Shown: piece after piece, positions 17,273 to 25,160 of the stretch
Layout of the letters: the number at the start of each line of letters is the position of its first letter
Numbering within the stretch: position 1 is the stretch's first letter
Source: Syntrophaceae bacterium
Lineage (GTDB): Bacteria > Desulfobacterota > Syntrophia > Syntrophales > Smithellaceae
Assembly (NCBI GenBank): GCA_009773315.1
Contig: WRPE01000005.1
Location: 26,767 to 90,766, forward strand
Direction: 5' to 3'
DNA: 64,000 bases
The notes under the pieces: model-generated
Seen by the model: the letters and a program-made list of their open reading frames with translations, nothing else
What the model was told of the DNA's origin: nothing
Databases searched by the model: none
Made by a program: the position numbers and the translations under genes

Positions 17273-20200
17273 GAATCACTCTTCCCTACCAGATTTTCAT
17301 GAATGGCCTTTACCAGCTTTTCCCTGGCTTCTATTGATAGTAGGCCCTGTGCAACGCCCTGTTGCAAAAGTGACTTCAGGACGGCAACTAAACCCTCGCG
17401 ACTATCGGGAAACTTAAATGAAGCTTTTTTGTTTCCAAAAAGATCCCTATCCACGGCAACTTCATATTTTTTTGCTTTGTTGACCACCTCAATGGCAACC
17501 ACATCGCTTAAGTTGCCATGCTCGTCCCGAGCGCGCATTTTGACAATGACACTTGCCTTTTCTTTTACAAAATCGGAAAGATCCATTTCTTCCTTGACGC
17601 GTAAGGCAGTTTCTGAATTTTTAGGATCATCCCCTGTGATGGTGTAGATCATTTCTGCGGCGCCCTTAGGTACGAAAATAACCGGCTTTTCGCCTTCGCC
17701 GATTTCATAAGTTTTTTTGGCTATTTTAGGAATGGGAACATCGGGTTTGGCCTCGTCTATTAAGACCTTGGCCTGCTTAATTTTTGCCACATAATCCGCT
17801 GTTTGGACAGTCGTCCAGTCTACCACTGGTGTAAATCCATACGCCTCGGGCAGTTTTTTGTAGAGTCGCGTCTTCATGTCATCAGATTTGGCCAGTTGTG
17901 AAAGCAACCCGTAAGCTTCACCTTCATCATATTTCGATGGGTCACGCTGGTTTGGGTTCAACCCTTTGTACCACTTATCAAGAGCGGCCTCGCATTCCAC
18001 AACATCACCCGTTGCATCAAAGACTTTACAAACTGCCTGGGCAATGGAATTTTGAAGACTCTGAAGCCCGGCATCAAAAAGTTTGACGTCGGAAGCGAAC
18101 GCCTCACCAATGGCCTGAACATTCTTTTCCAAAAGATTATCTCCGGCTGGCTCATTGCTATACAGGGATGGCAGTCCATGCAAAATAAGATCAAAGCGTT
18201 CAATGTGCCCAGCATCATCAAGCAATGCTTTCAACTGCTTCAATCTCGGCTGTTCTTTCTTTTCATAGAGATCCACAATCCTGGCTGCCTTGGGAAGTTC
18301 TCGCCACCATGTCTTTACCAGTTCTACCGTTTTTTCAACGGAGCGGACTTCACCGTGCTTCAGAGCCGGCGCATGAACCGCCTTGGCAACGACATCCACC
18401 AATTTGCGCTGAGCTTCTGAAATCTGGAAAACCTCCACAACGACCTTTGTGGCCGGGTCCGCCACAATTTGAATGACGTCTTCATAAGTCCTGATATTCT
18501 TTTCCACAGTTTTTGTCGTGTCGGTATATATTCGCAAGCTCTCACCAAAAGCGCGGAGCACATGCGCAAGAGCAAGAGTCTGAGCTGTCCCGCCGGCACC
18601 ATAAGGCGGTTTCCCGACATCGCAAAGGAAATTGCCCAATGCCAGCATTTTGCCTGCCGGCAGGCTTTTAAGTTCCGTGCACAATGCCTTCAGCACAGGG
18701 TAGTTATCTGAAATCTTACCGGGGTCACTTTCACAATCAAAATACGTTACTGTTCCTTCCTTTCCAATCATTCTTAGTGCGCCCGCGCCCTTTAGAAGAA
18801 CTTTCTCTAAGTAGCGCTTTTCTCCGTGATTATCAGGGTTCCCATTGTCAATCATCACCCGATCCGATTCGAGCAATACCTTGACTGCCTGCTTCAATGC
18901 ATTGTTCTTGCCTGTTCGCCATTTATCATCATGGCAGGTATTCAAGTCGGGGTGACTTATGCGACAGCGTTTCTTATATAGATTTTCGCAGAGCTGGTCT
19001 GCCGGGCGGTGTGGCTGAGGAGGCTGGTCCACTAGAACCTGCTCATCCTTCCCATACCAGCATGCCTTTTCGCCGCTTGAGATGTCCCGGAGTATCCGTT
19101 GCAACTGGACACGGTAACCGTCCTCGCCGTTTTCAAAAATATCGCGCAATCTTGACTCCGTCTGTGCACTAATCTTGACAGCCTCATTCGGAGGCAAGTA
19201 ATAACGGCAGGCTTTAACACGCAGCAGTGTATCGATGAAGGGTTGCGGAGCGTGAGGAATCGCGACGGCTATGTTCTCATTGGGAACGTCCTTGACAGCG
19301 TTTCTGGCAATTTGAATATCCGTCTCGTTCTCACAAAGGGCATAAATAACCGTTCCTTCGCTTCTATTCTTATCCTTGGCCAAGTCCTGCTCACATTCCT
19401 GCTGGATATCTTTCCAAAGCTTTTTTCCAATGTCCTTCGGACGAACAAAACGCCTCTGAAACCTTTTGTCTTCACTGAATGCCAGGTTAAACTGCTTGGC
19501 ATAGAGGAATTCAAGTTCCTGGGGATCACCAGCCTCCGCAAGCAAGGCTTCGATCTCGTCTTTGGGATGGAGAGACTCATCAGTCAAAAAGCGGTCAATG
19601 AGGTCGTAGGGGTCTTCTCCTGTGCCTGCGGCAAGCTCGTATGTTTTGGATTGCTGCCGGAAAAATATCGCCCCAGTCTTCACGAGGACCTTCAGATGAC
19701 TCTCCATCTTTTTCTTTTCAACTGCGGAAAGACAGTAGATGCCAAACTGTAGATTCTCCAGGTTGGTAGGAATTTGACAGAGCTCATAGATGAGGATGGT
19801 TCGTAGAATTACGAGGCGCTCATCCATCAGATCACCGAACATATCACCCTCGTCGACCTTCCTAAGCGCTTCAATGCTGGCGTAGTAACCATTTACGAGC
19901 TGGCGCTGCCGTTCACGCAATTCTGTATTTTTCAGGGATAGCTCCTTCTGAAAGAAGCCAAATAATTGATCCACAACATAGAGATTAAGTTTGCCGCCGC
20001 TAATAGTGATATCCGACTTGGCAATGAAATCGGCAAACGACCCTTCCGCACCGCCGACATCCCCGGAAAAGAAGGTGAACGTGCTGCGAGCGTCTGATCC
20101 TATCTCGGAAGAGAGTTTCAAAAGACAGGCCAGAGCCATGGGATGCATACCGTAGATATCTTCCAGAACCTTTTCTCGGATTTTCTTCATGTCCTCAAGC

Positions 20201-21312
20201 CAGGGGAAAAGTTTCAGAGAAGTGCAAACCGGCAGGAATGAGTCAAACAGGGTTGTTTTCGGTTGTATCTCCTGCTTCCATATCGCGGAGTCCTTTTCCA
20301 CTTCCACAATAGCGCCGATGATCTCCTCAACCCCTTCGTTTAATAGATCCACCTGGGTTATACGCGCGCTCATCACAGCCGCATCGTCCTTGCTGTAACG
20401 ATCCGCATAGGCCTTAAAATCCTTATGAATGCAGCCGACGAACATGATATTGGGCTCATTCTTACAAAGGGTTTCCATGAAGCCCTGGAGAATGTCTTTC
20501 GAATATGTCGCCTTTTCGAGCGTGAAGCCAAATTCGTCATAGAGAATGGCAACCCCTTTAAATCGTTCCTTGAACTCTTTATTTTTAATCAAATTCCTGA
20601 TGATGGGGATGATATTGCCGGACTGGGCTTGAAAGACCAATCCCCCCATGATCTCCTGGAAAGCTGTGTGAAAGAGGTTTAACGTATCCGTATCGAATTC
20701 CTTTAGGCGCGACCTCAATTGCTTCACCGATATGCCGGGGGCCGTTTTTGCCAAGGCTTTCTCAAAATCCTCGTAAAAATTCCGAACTCCTTTGCCGCCT
20801 TTTTTCTCCCATTCATCGAGAATGCGCAGGACTTCATCGAATTCCGTCTGCAACTGCGCGTCAAGCCCCATCGCACGGCAGGCATCGAATATCGCCTTTA
20901 AGACAACTTCTTCAAAGCGTTTTCCTGAATGATAATCACAAATGACTACCAGATACTGGCCGTCCTTTCGGACATTTCTGAGCATCTTGGCCTTATTGGG
21001 ATCGAGTTTTTCATAATTGCTGTAAAATCCTTTCACCCCCGGATCACCGCTGGAACGGCTGAGGGCATTGGCCAGCATAAGGGAGAGATGGGACTTCCCT
21101 GTTCCATAAGAGCCGCTGAGCAGGTAAAATTTTCGGTCGTTCGGCTGGTACAACCCTTGGCAGATGCGCTCGAAAGCAGCCCGATGCGACTTAGTTGGAC
21201 GATACATGGCCATACGATCGTCATTTTCCTTCGCCTCTTCGTAGGCGCTTTTTAGGTTCACAAAGTTGGCGTACCCAGTCTTTAGCTTTACGACATCCGC
21301 AATTTTCCCCAT
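17269..21312 (-). CDS. brxC: BREX BrxC/PglY-like large ATPase
   Basis: About 1347 residues from ATG 21312 (MGKIADVVKLKTGY), which has an AGGA site; the track start is four codons earlier. The N-terminus has Walker A LLSGSYGTGKSHLSLMLANAL (about 64-80) and a Walker B region GVAILYDEFGF near 250. The rest is long, helical and lysine/glutamate-rich, as in BrxC/PglY ATPases (possibly DUF6079). BrxC is thought to be the ATP-driven assembly or remodelling subunit of BREX. It heads the brxC-pglZ-brxL unit, and a 146-base gap with several inverted repeats separates it from the AbiE genes, so it probably has its own promoter. Confidence 0.85.
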   Translation of the reverse strand: MGKIADVVKLKTGYANFVNLKSAYEEAKENDDRMAMYRPTKSHRAAFERICQGLYQPNDRKFYLLSGSYGTGKSHLSLMLANALSRSSGDPGVKGFYSNYEKLDPNKAKMLRNVRKDGQYLVVICDYHSGKRFEEVVLKAIFDACRAMGLDAQLQTEFDEVLRILDEWEKKGGKGVRNFYEDFEKALAKTAPGISVKQLRSRLKEFDTDTLNLFHTAFQEIMGGLVFQAQSGNIIPIIRNLIKNKEFKERFKGVAILYDEFGFTLEKATYSKDILQGFMETLCKNEPNIMFVGCIHKDFKAYADRYSKDDAAVMSARITQVDLLNEGVEEIIGAIVEVEKDSAIWKQEIQPKTTLFDSFLPVCTSLKLFPWLEDMKKIREKVLEDIYGMHPMALACLLKLSSEIGSDARSTFTFFSGDVGGAEGSFADFIAKSDITISGGKLNLYVVDQLFGFFQKELSLKNTELRERQRQLVNGYYASIEALRKVDEGDMFGDLMDERLVILRTILIYELCQIPTNLENLQFGIYCLSAVEKKKMESHLKVLVKTGAIFFRQQSKTYELAAGTGEDPYDLIDRFLTDESLHPKDEIEALLAEAGDPQELEFLYAKQFNLAFSEDKRFQRRFVRPKDIGKKLWKDIQQECEQDLAKDKNRSEGTVIYALCENETDIQIARNAVKDVPNENIAVAIPHAPQPFIDTLLRVKACRYYLPPNEAVKISAQTESRLRDIFENGEDGYRVQLQRILRDISSGEKACWYGKDEQVLVDQPPQPHRPADQLCENLYKKRCRISHPDLNTCHDDKWRTGKNNALKQAVKVLLESDRVMIDNGNPDNHGEKRYLEKVLLKGAGALRMIGKEGTVTYFDCESDPGKISDNYPVLKALCTELKSLPAGKMLALGNFLCDVGKPPYGAGGTAQTLALAHVLRAFGESLRIYTDTTKTVEKNIRTYEDVIQIVADPATKVVVEVFQISEAQRKLVDVVAKAVHAPALKHGEVRSVEKTVELVKTWWRELPKAARIVDLYEKKEQPRLKQLKALLDDAGHIERFDLILHGLPSLYSNEPAGDNLLEKNVQAIGEAFASDVKLFDAGLQSLQNSIAQAVCKVFDATGDVVECEAALDKWYKGLNPNQRDPSKYDEGEAYGLLSQLAKSDDMKTRLYKKLPEAYGFTPVVDWTTVQTADYVAKIKQAKVLIDEAKPDVPIPKIAKKTYEIGEGEKPVIFVPKGAAEMIYTITGDDPKNSETALRVKEEMDLSDFVKEKASVIVKMRARDEHGNLSDVVAIEVVNKAKKYEVAVDRDLFGNKKASFKFPDSREGLVAVLKSLLQQGVAQGLLSIEAREKLVKAIHENLVGKSDS

Positions 21313-21356
21313 TTGATTCCTCATAATGTGGCGTTATTAATGACCGTCTTATCCGC

Positions 21357-21440
21357 GGCGCAATTGGCATTAAATAACACGATATAATATCGAGTACTTA
21401 AAAAATTGCATTACGCCGAACTTACGCCGTAATTGCGCCA
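21357..21440 (-). promoter_or_regulatory. Candidate control region upstream of brxC
   Basis: The gap between abiEii and brxC holds an inverted pair GGCGCAATT / AATTGCGCC about 65 bases apart, two direct TTACGCCG repeats (21411 and 21422), and a 13-base palindrome CGATAT-A-ATATCG (21380-21392). Such clustering is typical of operators. No confident -35/-10 pair was found. Confidence 0.4.
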
Positions 21441-21458
21441 ATCCCATGCAAAAAACTA

Positions 21459-22262
21459 TTACGGCGATGTCTTGTCTATTCTTGATACAATCTCCCGCAC
21501 AACATAATCGAACGCTGCATCAAGGTCATAACTTGCGCCGTCCGGCAGCAGCGATTCGATATCGCTCGCAAAGCCCGGATGCTTCATTTTCTCCCGGAGG
21601 TTCTTTTCATAGGTCTTGCCATCGACGGTATTGCCTTCAAAATCCATGTAGCGCCGGAAGATTTCCACAACACGTTCAGCGCTTGCTTTCCCTTCCGTAA
21701 GACCCAACCACAAATCTATGAGGTCGCGCCCTTTTCTTCGCTGGTACAAGGCGCGCGTTTTCGTCCCGAGCAACTCCTCAATCGTGTATGTCGTGATCTC
21801 GCAGTTTCCCTGAAACCAGCGGGAATCGACTGAGAAAGGAATCTTCCGGAATCCCTCCACGGAAAAATGCTCCCGCGTATTGATTTCCACTTTCAAGCGC
21901 ATGGAAACCACCGGAGATCCCTCAGATTCCATTCTATAAATCAAAGTCACGGTCCCTTCCGCCTGATTGCGACGGGGTTTCCCCAGGAATTCGCCCAGTA
22001 TGCCTTGAATCTTGTCAATGACCGGTCCGATACCGCCAGGTTCGATCTGAACAAGGTCGATATCCTCCGAGTAACGGCGCGGCGGATTGAAGTGCAGCTT
22101 GTTCAAGGCCGTCCCTCCCCGAAAGGCCAACTTTCCGGCCAGGAATGGCTCCTGAAAGATGGCCACCAGCGCCCTGCTCATGATCAAGTCCTGTTCCACC
22201 TGGGCATGTGAGATCCAGGGCGCCAAACTGCGCCAGCCAACAATGTGCGCCGACGGAATCAT
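21459..22262 (-). CDS. abiEii: AbiEii-type nucleotidyltransferase toxin
   Basis: About 267 residues from ATG 22262 (MIPSAHIVGWRS), which overlaps the AbiEi stop by 4 bases; the longer track ORF starts inside AbiEi. The nucleotidyltransferase signature is clear: FRGGTALNKLHF followed by RRYSEDIDLVQ, with the two metal-binding aspartates. The family (COG2253, type IV toxin-antitoxin) modifies tRNA or another target by NTP transfer and halts growth. C-terminal residues RYMDFEGNTVDGKTYEKNLREKM complete the usual domain. It sits between pglX and brxC, on the same strand, as one of three toxin-antitoxin-like modules inside the BREX locus. Confidence 0.9.
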   Translation of the reverse strand: MIPSAHIVGWRSLAPWISHAQVEQDLIMSRALVAIFQEPFLAGKLAFRGGTALNKLHFNPPRRYSEDIDLVQIEPGGIGPVIDKIQGILGEFLGKPRRNQAEGTVTLIYRMESEGSPVVSMRLKVEINTREHFSVEGFRKIPFSVDSRWFQGNCEITTYTIEELLGTKTRALYQRRKGRDLIDLWLGLTEGKASAERVVEIFRRYMDFEGNTVDGKTYEKNLREKMKHPGFASDIESLLPDGASYDLDAAFDYVVREIVSRIDKTSP

Positions 22263-23074
22263 ATATCCGCCTCCACTTCCGTATTGATCAGCAGTTGCCA
22301 GCGCGGATCTTTTTCTGCGCCCCGAATCGGCAACGAAGGTTCCAGCTTGGCCGGCAGTGGGTTGCGTTCTCTGATCCATTCCCTCAGACCCTCTACCAAT
22401 TCAGAATGACCGGCTCTTTCCAGCAACCATCCCAGCCGCTGTCCATACGCTAGATTGCCGTCGACTTTGACGGCATTTACCAGCTTTAACCGATCCATAC
22501 TTTCCCCAAGTTCCTGCAGGACGGTCAATACACGGTCCAGGCCGCCGATCGCTCTGGCGTAGCGGATCAGATCGATTGCAGTTCCTTCTGGAGTTGAAAC
22601 AGGAATAAAACCGGTTTGAACCTTGGTGGAGACAACAGGGGTCGCCTTAAAGTTGGTCTTGGAAAAAAAGCGGACGGACAGGCTCCTGACTTGAAGCCTG
22701 CGCAGGGGACCGGTCGTGACAACTTGAAATTGCTGCGGCTGTTGATGGGCGGCACCGTGTAAAGCTGCGGCGCTTAGCAAACCGACGTAATAGGGCCGTC
22801 CCATATGGGTCATCAAATCAGAAATGAACCAGTCGGCGGGCAAAACGCGGGTAGAACTGAATTCAAGAGGGATTATAATGTAGAAACCGCTGAGAACTCG
22901 AAGTATTCTTTCTTTCTTCTGCAATCTGGAAACTGCCATCTTGAAGGCAATGTCACTCATTTGCAGGTTCTTGACAGCCTCCTCGCGGGAGAAGAAATAG
23001 AGCCCCTGGGCCTGACGGGCATCGACCCACTCGGCCAACTTGGCAGGAACCGGAGCATCCATCTTTTCGGCCAA
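22259..23074 (-). CDS. abiEi: AbiEi-family antitoxin / transcriptional regulator
   Basis: 271 residues. The N-terminal winged helix (FFSREEAVKNLQMSDIAFKMAVSRLQKKERI) is followed by the AbiEi C-terminal domain (YYVGLLSAAALHGAAHQQPQQFQVV, VSTPEGTAIDLIRYARAIGGLDRV). AbiEi represses its own operon and counteracts AbiEii. The start is TTG at 23074 with a GGAGG site 7 bases upstream; an internal ATG four codons later lacks one. Its stop overlaps the toxin start, so they are coupled. A perfect 7-base inverted repeat at 23108-23126, just upstream, is the likely operator. Confidence 0.9.
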   Translation of the reverse strand: MAEKMDAPVPAKLAEWVDARQAQGLYFFSREEAVKNLQMSDIAFKMAVSRLQKKERILRVLSGFYIIIPLEFSSTRVLPADWFISDLMTHMGRPYYVGLLSAAALHGAAHQQPQQFQVVTTGPLRRLQVRSLSVRFFSKTNFKATPVVSTKVQTGFIPVSTPEGTAIDLIRYARAIGGLDRVLTVLQELGESMDRLKLVNAVKVDGNLAYGQRLGWLLERAGHSELVEGLREWIRERNPLPAKLEPSLPIRGAEKDPRWQLLINTEVEADI

Positions 23075-23107
23075 GGCAAACCTCCATTAAAGTTAATTTT
23101 CGCAGAT

Positions 23108-23126
23108 AGTAGCGGAAGTCGCTACT
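23108..23126 (-). promoter_or_regulatory. Putative AbiEi operator
   Basis: AGTAGCG-GAAGT-CGCTACT, a perfect inverted repeat 33 bases upstream of the abiEi start codon, where AbiEi-type autorepressors bind. Confidence 0.55.
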
Positions 23127-23192
23127 TTTTGCAAACGATAACTTTGCCATTGAGGCGATTCGGGGATCATTGTTTGCAGCGGGTATTTACTC

Positions 23193-23696
23193 TTATGTCA
23201 GCTTCTTGAACAGTATCCTTAATGCTTTCCCTTCTCGAATGTATTCCGTAAATGTTTTCTCCCAATGCCTGGGATAGAGGTTTTTCTTATGATAACCAGT
23301 GGTCCGGATAGTCTTTTCAATGCTGACTGCCCTTGCTTCAAGATTCATGAAAGCAAGCAGCTTAATGGCGGCCTGATCGCAGGTGCAGAAGATAAGCTCC
23401 TCATCATTCTGAATCAGACAGGCAATGGCTTCCAACTCCCCGGGATCAATACCCAGCCGGGCTTCTTTGGCTTCGTCTCGTACCGTTTGCAAATGCTCCA
23501 CAGCAACATTTTCAATAATGGTGACGCGATCGCTGATAGCGATTTTGGTCCTCGCGCCGTCTCTTTTAAAGTATGATGCCTCAGAAAGGACGGTCTTGGT
23601 TACATGGATTTCATAACCCTTGATGATCCTATCGAACAAGTCGAGGGTATGAAGGTCGATGATGACATCGGCGTCAAGCAGCAGCAATTTTTTCAT
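23193..23696 (-). CDS. PIN-fold putative toxin nuclease
   Basis: 167 residues with PIN-like acidic positions: LLLDADVIIDLH near the N-terminus, then DPGELEAIA about 90, and FCTCDQAAIKLL about 112. PIN proteins are metal-dependent RNases, often toxins. The ATG lies 23 bases inside the upstream XRE-ImmA gene, and this regulator plus PIN-like protein arrangement recurs in prokaryotic toxin-antitoxin-like pairs. The DxD-like first motif is intact, so activity is plausible. Second toxin-type module in the BREX locus. Confidence 0.75.
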   Translation of the reverse strand: MKKLLLLDADVIIDLHTLDLFDRIIKGYEIHVTKTVLSEASYFKRDGARTKIAISDRVTIIENVAVEHLQTVRDEAKEARLGIDPGELEAIACLIQNDEELIFCTCDQAAIKLLAFMNLEARAVSIEKTIRTTGYHKKNLYPRHWEKTFTEYIREGKALRILFKKLT

Positions 23697-24825
23697 AGTT
23701 TTTTACCGCATACCCGGCAGCAGACAGATAATCATCGATTGCGGACCGATCGATCTCCATATACTCGGCAAACAACCCTCGTGAAATTTTCCCCTCCATC
23801 AGGCAACGGCAAGCAAGAGAAACGTACCGTTGCGGGAACTTCTCCGGCTGATGCTCTTCATACAGCCCCCGGCGCAGGCCTCGATCCATGTTCCGAAATT
23901 CGGCATCACCGAGAATTTTTTCGACCTGGCCTTTCTTAAGTTTTTTGAGATTGACAAGCCTCCACAGAACGGCTTCCGAAGAAACGCCGAACTCTTTCGC
24001 CAGTTCGATGATGTCAACCAACTTCAGTTCCTGATTCACCGCGATTTCCTTTAGAGCAGCAAGCAGATGTTCCTTCGGCAGGAGCAAACTCGCCGCAAAG
24101 CTATCGGCAAATTGCTCCGGCTTCGTTTTACGTGTCCCGTCTCCGATTTCCTCATGCGAGAATATTTTCCACGTGACGATGTGGAAGAGCTCATGGGCGA
24201 GATCGAAATTCCGCCGCCATGGCGCATCATGGAGATTGATGAGGATGCCCACGCCAAGGGCGCTGTCCACGATGCTGGCGCCGGACAAACCTTCTCCCAG
24301 GTCCAGATGAATAACTTTGAAACGAAGCGTGTTCTCCAGGATGTTCAGAAGATTGCAGGCTGGGCGTGATCCCAGGTCAAAGCGCTTATGAATGTCGGCG
24401 CCAAGCTTGTCGGCCGCCGAAAATCCGTTTTCAATGAAGTCATCACTGTCCAGACTGGTGAGGATTTCTTTCCAGCGCCGCTTCAAGCCGAGGAGATTTT
24501 CCAGGCGGCTGTAATTTTCGAGAAAGTTGAGAAATTGACGCTGCTCCTTTTGAACATCGCTGCCTGCAGTTCGCCGCCAGAGGGGAACTGGGTCCGATGG
24601 GATATTGGCTTCGAAGAAATAATCCAGGGGCCTGCTGTAAAGACGGGCCATCAAGATGAGCTCGCCGGCGCTGACGTTCCGAGTTCCCTTTTCGACGGCG
24701 GAGAGGATCTGGTAATGCTTGAAACCGAGTTTCCGCGTTGCTTCCACCAGAGAAAAACCAGCATTTTCGCGCGCCTGAGCAAGCCTTTCGTGAAGATTTT
24801 TACCCTCGGTATTTGAAGAGTTCAT
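23674..24825 (-). CDS. XRE-family regulator with ImmA/IrrE metallopeptidase domain
   Basis: 383 residues. The N-terminal helix-turn-helix (RLAQARENAGFSLVEATRKLGFKHYQILSAVEKG, about 14-47) is of XRE type. Residues about 195-260 hold the zinc peptidase motif HELFH in FDLAHELFHIVTW and a downstream EQFADSFAASLLLP segment, the signature of COG2856/ImmA proteins that cleave repressors. It overlaps the PIN gene downstream, so it is probably its antitoxin or regulator. GGGAGG precedes the ATG. Two ATAAGAT-type palindromes upstream (24838-24895) look like its own operators. Confidence 0.88.
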   Translation of the reverse strand: MNSSNTEGKNLHERLAQARENAGFSLVEATRKLGFKHYQILSAVEKGTRNVSAGELILMARLYSRPLDYFFEANIPSDPVPLWRRTAGSDVQKEQRQFLNFLENYSRLENLLGLKRRWKEILTSLDSDDFIENGFSAADKLGADIHKRFDLGSRPACNLLNILENTLRFKVIHLDLGEGLSGASIVDSALGVGILINLHDAPWRRNFDLAHELFHIVTWKIFSHEEIGDGTRKTKPEQFADSFAASLLLPKEHLLAALKEIAVNQELKLVDIIELAKEFGVSSEAVLWRLVNLKKLKKGQVEKILGDAEFRNMDRGLRRGLYEEHQPEKFPQRYVSLACRCLMEGKISRGLFAEYMEIDRSAIDDYLSAAGYAVKNYEKIAAA

Positions 24826-25160
24826 AACCGCCTCCCGATAAGATTATCTTATGTTTAGTTTTAAATTATTTTCATATTGCATAAGATATTCTCATGGAGA
24901 TGTCAATATCAAATATCACTCTGGGCTTTTGTCGCGGTTGTTTGTCAATTGGATTTCACTCTCGTCCTGATACGAATTGTTTCCATGATCATGCCCTACA
25001 TAGAAAATAACGACTGTCTCCCCATAAATCTTTTCGGTCTTTAGATGAACGATTGGATGAAAAAGAGGCATCACAAATCCTTTGTGTTGTAACTCATGCA
25101 GAGGAGTAATCTTATGCATAAGGCTGCTATGAAGTAATGAAGCTAATTACCCTTCTCATT
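24826..25160. other. Intergenic region between the XRE-ImmA and membrane PIN genes
   Basis: Apart from the operators, it holds only a 67-aa minus-strand ORF (24916-25119) without a ribosome site, domain or membrane segment. That ORF could be a small gene, but nothing supports it. Confidence 0.4.
24838..24895 (-). promoter_or_regulatory. Paired palindromic operators upstream of the XRE-ImmA gene
   Basis: ATAAGAT-T-ATCTTAT at 24838-24852 is a perfect palindrome. A second, imperfect site ATAAGATATTCTCAT lies at 24881-24895. Both are within 75 bases of the start codon, as expected for autoregulation by the XRE protein. Confidence 0.5.

Noticed and set aside
24916-25119. 67-aa ORF between the XRE-ImmA and PIN membrane genes
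   Set aside because: No ribosome site and no domain; kept only as a note in the intergenic entry.
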